Shown here: positions 23,047 through 26,915 of the stretch, one piece after another | Numbering within the stretch: the first letter of the stretch is position 1 | Layout: each line of letters starts with the position of its first letter | Source of the DNA: CAZPUI01 sp964415525 | GTDB taxonomy: Bacteria > Acidobacteriota > Holophagae > Holophagales > Holophagaceae | Reading direction: 5' to 3' | Assembly (NCBI GenBank): GCA_964415525.1 | Contig: CAYQAS010000058.1 | Span: 1-26,915, forward strand | DNA length: 26,915 nucleotides | Program-made: the position numbers and the translations under genes | The notes under the pieces: generated by a model | Database searches by the model: none | Told to the model about the DNA's origin: nothing | The model's input: the letters and a program-made list of their open reading frames with translations, nothing else

Positions 23047-24512
23047 CAGGGGTTCGCGTGGCCCTCGGAAGTTCGTTTCTCCCATCCTCGGCCTACCAAC
23101 CTGGAGGCGGATATTCGCTTCTCCCCCTCCGGTTCATCCCCATGGATGACGACAGGTACGTCGCCACGAATTTCGCCGGTGAGCACCTCGTGCTTCCGAA
23201 GACAGCGCTTCGGGAACTGGTTGGGCATCGGCTGGATCCCCGTGAGCCAATTTACGACGAGCTAAAATCCAGGCACTTCCTCCTTGAGGGTGATTCGACC
23301 GTCGCCATCGACCTCCTCGCCGCAAAATACCGGACGAAGCAGTCGTTCCTGGAGAACTTTACGAGCCTGTTCATGTTCGTGACCACATTGCGTTGCGACC
23401 AGACCTGCAGGTACTGCCAAGTCTCCCGGCAATCCCAGGACAGGCTCTCCTTTGACATGACGACAGAGACCGCTGACCGCGCGCTTGACTTCATGTTCAA
23501 GAGCCCTTCACCAACCATCAAGGTCGAGTTCCAGGGAGGCGAATCGCTGCTCAACTTCGAGATTGTGCAGCACATCGTCAGACGGTCTCTGGAGCGCAAT
23601 GAGCGCGAGGGGCGCGACCTGACCTTCGTCCTGACCACGAACCTCTCGAGTGTCACTTCCGAGCACTTGGAGTTCTGTCGCCTGCACGACATCCAGATTT
23701 CAACATCGCTCGACGGTCCAAGGGAGCTGCACAACCGGAACCGACCGCACCCCGAAAGGGACAGCTATGAGAGGGTGACGGAGGGGATCAGGGCCGCAAA
23801 GGCTGCGCTGGGCGATGACCGGGTGTCGGCGCTCATGACGACAACGGAAGCGAGTCTCGAGATGCCCTCCGAGATCGTGGACGAGTATGTGCGGCAGGGG
23901 TTCACCTCGATCTTCCTGAGGTCCATCAGCCCGTACGGATTCGCCCTCCGGAACAACATGGCCGGCTACCACACGGACCGCTGGCTGGACTTCTACAAGG
24001 CCGCCCTGGCCCACATCATCGACCTCAACGAGGCTGGAGTGCCGTTCCGGGAGGAATACGCCTCGATCATCCTTCGGAAGATCCTCACTCCCTACGCGAC
24101 AGGGTATGTCGATCTCCAGTCCCCCGCCGGGATTGGCATCAGCGCGATCGTTTTCAACTACGACGGCCAAATCTACGCGTCAGACGAGTCCCGGATGCTG
24201 GCCGAGATGGGCGACAGCAAGTTCCGGATCGGCGACCTCATGACGGATGACTTTGCGGATGTGATGCTTTCGGACGCGCTGCTGGATCCCCTTTCGGAGT
24301 CAATCGCGGAATGCGTCCCGACCTGCGCCGACTGCGGGCTGCTTCCCTATTGCGGAAGCGATCCGGTTCGCGCCTATGCTGTCTGCGGGGACACCGTTGA
24401 CCAGAAGGCCACCAGCGCCTTCTGCCGGAAGAACATGGGCGTCATGCTCCACCTGATCCGACTCCTGGAAGATGACCCCCGGGCCGCTCGTGTGCTACGG
24501 ACATGGGTATGA
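23043..24512 (+). CDS. hxsB: His-Xaa-Ser system radical SAM maturase HxsB
   Basis: The protein has 489 residues. The radical SAM cluster motif C-x3-C-x2-C is at Cys118, Cys122 and Cys125 (TLRCDQTCRYCQVSRQS), with the SAM-binding GGE at 165-167 (VEFQGGESLLNFE). The C-terminus has a SPASM-like cysteine set (Cys424, 428, 431, 437, 448, 461; CVPTCADCGLLPYCG) that should bind auxiliary iron-sulfur clusters, as in peptide-modifying enzymes. It probably uses a 5'-deoxyadenosyl radical to modify the HxsA repeat in the cytosol. It starts by an ATGA overlap with hxsD. Confidence 0.93.
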   Translation: MTGVRVALGSSFLPSSAYQPGGGYSLLPLRFIPMDDDRYVATNFAGEHLVLPKTALRELVGHRLDPREPIYDELKSRHFLLEGDSTVAIDLLAAKYRTKQSFLENFTSLFMFVTTLRCDQTCRYCQVSRQSQDRLSFDMTTETADRALDFMFKSPSPTIKVEFQGGESLLNFEIVQHIVRRSLERNEREGRDLTFVLTTNLSSVTSEHLEFCRLHDIQISTSLDGPRELHNRNRPHPERDSYERVTEGIRAAKAALGDDRVSALMTTTEASLEMPSEIVDEYVRQGFTSIFLRSISPYGFALRNNMAGYHTDRWLDFYKAALAHIIDLNEAGVPFREEYASIILRKILTPYATGYVDLQSPAGIGISAIVFNYDGQIYASDESRMLAEMGDSKFRIGDLMTDDFADVMLSDALLDPLSESIAECVPTCADCGLLPYCGSDPVRAYAVCGDTVDQKATSAFCRKNMGVMLHLIRLLEDDPRAARVLRTWV

Positions 24513-24522
24513 GGGTCTGGGG

Positions 24523-25677
24523 ATGCTGAAGCTGTTCGGGCGATCTGAACGACGGTGGGACGCCGAGCCGCTGGTTCTGAAGCTTTCCACCGAGAGGGAA
24601 TCGCGGTGTGGGATGGTGCTGCTGGGCGAACCTGGCACCCCTTCGGTGCCAGTCCAATTCGCGCGGGAATCCCACAACCCACAAGACAAGGGGCCCTGTG
24701 TCGTGCTTCCTTGCGAACTGTCCCATCTTGGTGAGGGCGACATCATTCGGCTCGTGCCCAGAACCGGGGACATCTCCGTCCTCTACCGGAAGGCGTCCAC
24801 CTCCAACGCCATCTTCCTGACGGAACGCTGCAACTGCAGGTGCGTCATGTGCTCGCAACCGCCACGCGACACGCCGGATGACCATCTTGTGGATGCCTAT
24901 CTGGCGGCGATCCCGCACATGGATGTGGGAACCGAATCGATTGGGATCACCGGTGGCGAGCCGACACTGCTCGGTGACCGACTGCTTCGTGTCCTCCACG
25001 CCTGCAAGGAACATCTCCCCACGACAGCCGTTCACATGCTGTCGAACGGACGGCTATTCAATTACCAGTCGCTTTGTCGCGAGGTTGCCGAGATCGAACA
25101 TCCCAACTTGATGGTTGGCGTCCCCCTGCACTCGGACATCGCGTCGAGGCACGATCTCGTGGCCCAGGCGAGAGGGGCGTTTGACCAGACTGTGCGGGGG
25201 ATGATGAACCTGAAGCGTTTTGGACAGCGGGTGGAGATCCGTGTCGTTATCCACCGGCTAACCTGCGAAAGGCTTCCCCAACTGGCCCGGTTCATTTGCC
25301 GAAACCTTCCATTCGCTGATCAAGTCTGCCTGATGGGCATGGAGCCAATTGGACATGCGAAGTCCAACATGCGCGCGCTGTGGGTGGACCCCGTCGACTA
25401 TGCGAGCGAGCTAAAGGCTGCGGTGGACGAGCTGCTACTCGGCCAAATGAACGTGCTGATCTACAACCACCAGTTGTGCGTCCTGGATCGCGAGCTGTGG
25501 CCGTTTGCCTGTCGCAGCATCTCGGACTGGAAGGCCGAGTATTTGGACGTATGCGCTACATGCGTCGCTAAGGAGGATTGTGGGGGATTCTTTTCCTCCT
25601 CAAGATCCCATCACTCAAGGGGCATCAAGCCTCTGATGGAAATGCCAGATGCGGCGGAGGTCTTCGCGAAATGCTAG
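24523..25677 (+). CDS. hxsC: His-Xaa-Ser system radical SAM maturase HxsC
   Basis: The protein has 384 residues from ATG 24523, 10 bases after the hxsB stop, with GAGGG at a good distance; the frame is open to 24472. The radical SAM motif is Cys103, Cys107, Cys110 (TERCNCRCVMCSQPP), and GITGGEPTLL (141-150) gives the GGE motif. A C-terminal group of cysteines (330, 344, 347, 353 in CATCVAKEDCGGFF) may hold a further cluster, and the last residue is Cys384. An N-terminal domain of about 95 residues precedes the barrel. Two different radical SAM enzymes acting on one substrate is the hallmark of HXS loci. Confidence 0.92.
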   Translation: MLKLFGRSERRWDAEPLVLKLSTERESRCGMVLLGEPGTPSVPVQFARESHNPQDKGPCVVLPCELSHLGEGDIIRLVPRTGDISVLYRKASTSNAIFLTERCNCRCVMCSQPPRDTPDDHLVDAYLAAIPHMDVGTESIGITGGEPTLLGDRLLRVLHACKEHLPTTAVHMLSNGRLFNYQSLCREVAEIEHPNLMVGVPLHSDIASRHDLVAQARGAFDQTVRGMMNLKRFGQRVEIRVVIHRLTCERLPQLARFICRNLPFADQVCLMGMEPIGHAKSNMRALWVDPVDYASELKAAVDELLLGQMNVLIYNHQLCVLDRELWPFACRSISDWKAEYLDVCATCVAKEDCGGFFSSSRSHHSRGIKPLMEMPDAAEVFAKC

Positions 25678-25832
25678 GCCTTGACTGGTTTCGCCGCTCT
25701 TGGCGCACCGGATCGCCAGGGTGTAAATGGCTCGAATGCTACGATCGAGGACATGTCCGTGGCGGAAGCGCTCACCCATCTGTGAAGCCGGCACCCGAAA
25801 ATTGGGGTTCGCTGGGCGCAGCCCCCGAGTAA
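25671..25832 (+). CDS. Possible short ORF overlapping the end of hxsC
   Basis: A 53-codon frame starts inside ATGCTAG, overlapping the hxsC stop, ten bases after GGAGG. The product is basic with two Cys and four Trp and has no known relatives by eye. The coupling-like start continues the style of the operon, but the sequence lacks strong coding character. Treat as a candidate only. Confidence 0.22.
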   Translation: MLGLDWFRRSWRTGSPGCKWLECYDRGHVRGGSAHPSVKPAPENWGSLGAAPE

Positions 25833-25909
25833 GTCACGATCCAAAGGCCAGGGCCTCACTGAGAGGCGACCATATCCGGTCCGTTCATCCTTGGAGGAAG
25901 GAGGGCGCC

Positions 25910-26905
25910 ATGGCCCAAACTTCCATCCATGAACCCAATAGTCTGCAGGGACAGATCCAATCCTTTCTCGGACACTGCCAACACGAGCGGAATTTTAGCC
26001 CCCATAGCCTCAAGGCCTATCGGTTGGACTTGGCCGCTTTCGCCAGATTCATGGGGGGGCGCACCACCGAACCAGGTGCTGGAAGCGTCGGTCGCGATGA
26101 GGCGCGCGCCTATGTTGCGAGTTTGGCGGGGTACAAGCCCCGGACGGTGAGAAGAAGGATCGCCGCACTCAAGTCCTTCATGGGCTTTCTCGAGCGGGAG
26201 GGAATCCTGCCATCAAATCCGATGGCCCTGCTCGACGCCAGGATCCGGGTCGGGCGACCCATTCCCAGGACGATTAGCCTCGAGTCGGTGAGGTTAATGC
26301 TTGCCACAGCACACTGCTCCGCAAGGGATGAGCGCCGCGCATCCGGGCGGAGCGGGACGGACGCGAGACGGAACCTGGCGGTCATCGAGTTGCTTTTCGC
26401 GACCGGGATGCGGGTGGCCGAGCTCTCTCATCTCAAGCGATCGGACATCGATGTTGACGCAAGGACAGTCCGGATCATGGGCAAGGGCTCCCGCGAGCGA
26501 ATCATCCCCATTTGCGATCACGAGGTGATCGCGACGGTCCAGACACACCTTGCCCTTCGCGAATTGAGAGGGGCTGAGGAGGAGTGGCTATTCCTGAACC
26601 GACGGGGCGCGAGGCTATCCGAGCAATCGATCCGTCGGATCATCAAGCGCTGGGCGGAGTCGTTGGATCTCACCCACGCGACCCCTCACATGTTCCGGCA
26701 CACGGTCGCAACGCTCCTCCTGGAAGGTGGGGCGGACCTTCGCTACATCCAGACATTCCTCGGCCACAGCTCCATCGTCACTACAACCATCTATACGCAT
26801 GTGGCACAGGAGGCGCACAGAAAGGTCATTGAGGCGAGCCATCCGCGGAGGGCGTTCTCAATGGACAGATCGCGACAAGCCAGAGGCCGCACGAACGGAG
26901 GATAA
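25910..26905 (+). CDS. Tyrosine recombinase (XerC/D-like integrase)
   Basis: The protein has 331 residues, with GGAGGAAGGAGG directly upstream of the ATG. An N-terminal SAM-like DNA-binding domain (residues 12-105, FLGHCQHERNFSPHSLKAYR) is followed by the catalytic domain with the complete set Arg168 (TGMRVAELSHL), Lys192 (GKGSRERIIP), His260 and Arg263 (TPHMFRHT), His286 (LGHSS) and nucleophile Tyr295 (TTIYTHV). It is about 30 residues longer than XerC/XerD. The position at the edge of an accessory region suggests that it moves a genomic island rather than resolves chromosome dimers. It lies 232 bases after hxsC on the same strand and could be co-mobilised with it. Confidence 0.9.
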   Translation: MAQTSIHEPNSLQGQIQSFLGHCQHERNFSPHSLKAYRLDLAAFARFMGGRTTEPGAGSVGRDEARAYVASLAGYKPRTVRRRIAALKSFMGFLEREGILPSNPMALLDARIRVGRPIPRTISLESVRLMLATAHCSARDERRASGRSGTDARRNLAVIELLFATGMRVAELSHLKRSDIDVDARTVRIMGKGSRERIIPICDHEVIATVQTHLALRELRGAEEEWLFLNRRGARLSEQSIRRIIKRWAESLDLTHATPHMFRHTVATLLLEGGADLRYIQTFLGHSSIVTTTIYTHVAQEAHRKVIEASHPRRAFSMDRSRQARGRTNGG

Positions 26906-26915
26906 CAAAGGGTTA

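Noticed and set aside
3600..25909. Integron cassette array
   Set aside because: Genes are in both orientations, with convergent overlaps. I see no repeated attC-like sites between them, and the recombinase shows no evident integron-specific insert.
1..26915. CRISPR array or rRNA genes
   Set aside because: No regular direct-repeat/spacer pattern and no rRNA-like sequence was seen.

Overview
The window is a high-GC bacterial chromosome segment. A diderm host is suggested by an SAH riboswitch ahead of ahcY, a lipoprotein signal, an Sec-type signal peptide on an esterase and a twin-arginine-like signal on HxsA. Pseudomonadota or Acidobacteriota (Holophagae, Geothrix-like) would fit. This is a lean from composition and gene style, not a proof.

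Layout. Positions 1-3312 look like ordinary chromosome: the 5' part of ahcY (minus) behind an SAH riboswitch, a small lipoprotein, a PAP2 acid phosphatase and a dicarboxylate/amino-acid symporter. From about 3.3 kb to the right edge the content is accessory: orphan genes, changing base composition, predicted defence genes and, at the far right, a tyrosine recombinase. At 3.6-12.3 kb lie four proteins that share one short N-terminal helical module (consensus roughly L-x-A-T-G-x4-E-A-I/L), joined once to an FGE/C-type-lectin-like domain and three times to leucine-rich-like repeats. Among them are an erythromycin-esterase-family protein, an RHH-XRE regulator, an Mrr-type nuclease and an AT-rich PD-(D/E)XK-like gene. 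At 12.3-15.8 kb are a Panacea-type antitoxin with a MazF/PemK-like partner and an sce7726/sce7725 pair. At 16.0-18.5 kb are a small unknown protein, a metallophosphoesterase and two membrane proteins. A tRNA 3'-end fragment at about 18.6 kb may be an old attachment site. A kelch plus metzincin protein of mixed composition fills 18.7-21.5 kb and ends at a strong terminator.

The most interesting locus is 22064-25677, a compact operon for the His-Xaa-Ser (HXS) system in the order hxsA-hxsD-hxsB-hxsC. It has a substrate with seven consecutive His-Xaa-Ser triplets, the small partner HxsD and two radical SAM maturases. Two junctions are ATGA overlaps and the third is a 10-base gap. HxsA starts with a twin-arginine-like signal, which suggests modification in the cytoplasm followed by Tat export. 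The system is named in protein family databases, but I know of no established product or function.

Limits. Functions are read from motifs by eye. Start codons are chosen from visible ribosome binding sites, and several remain uncertain. No alignment, HMM or RNA folding could be run.
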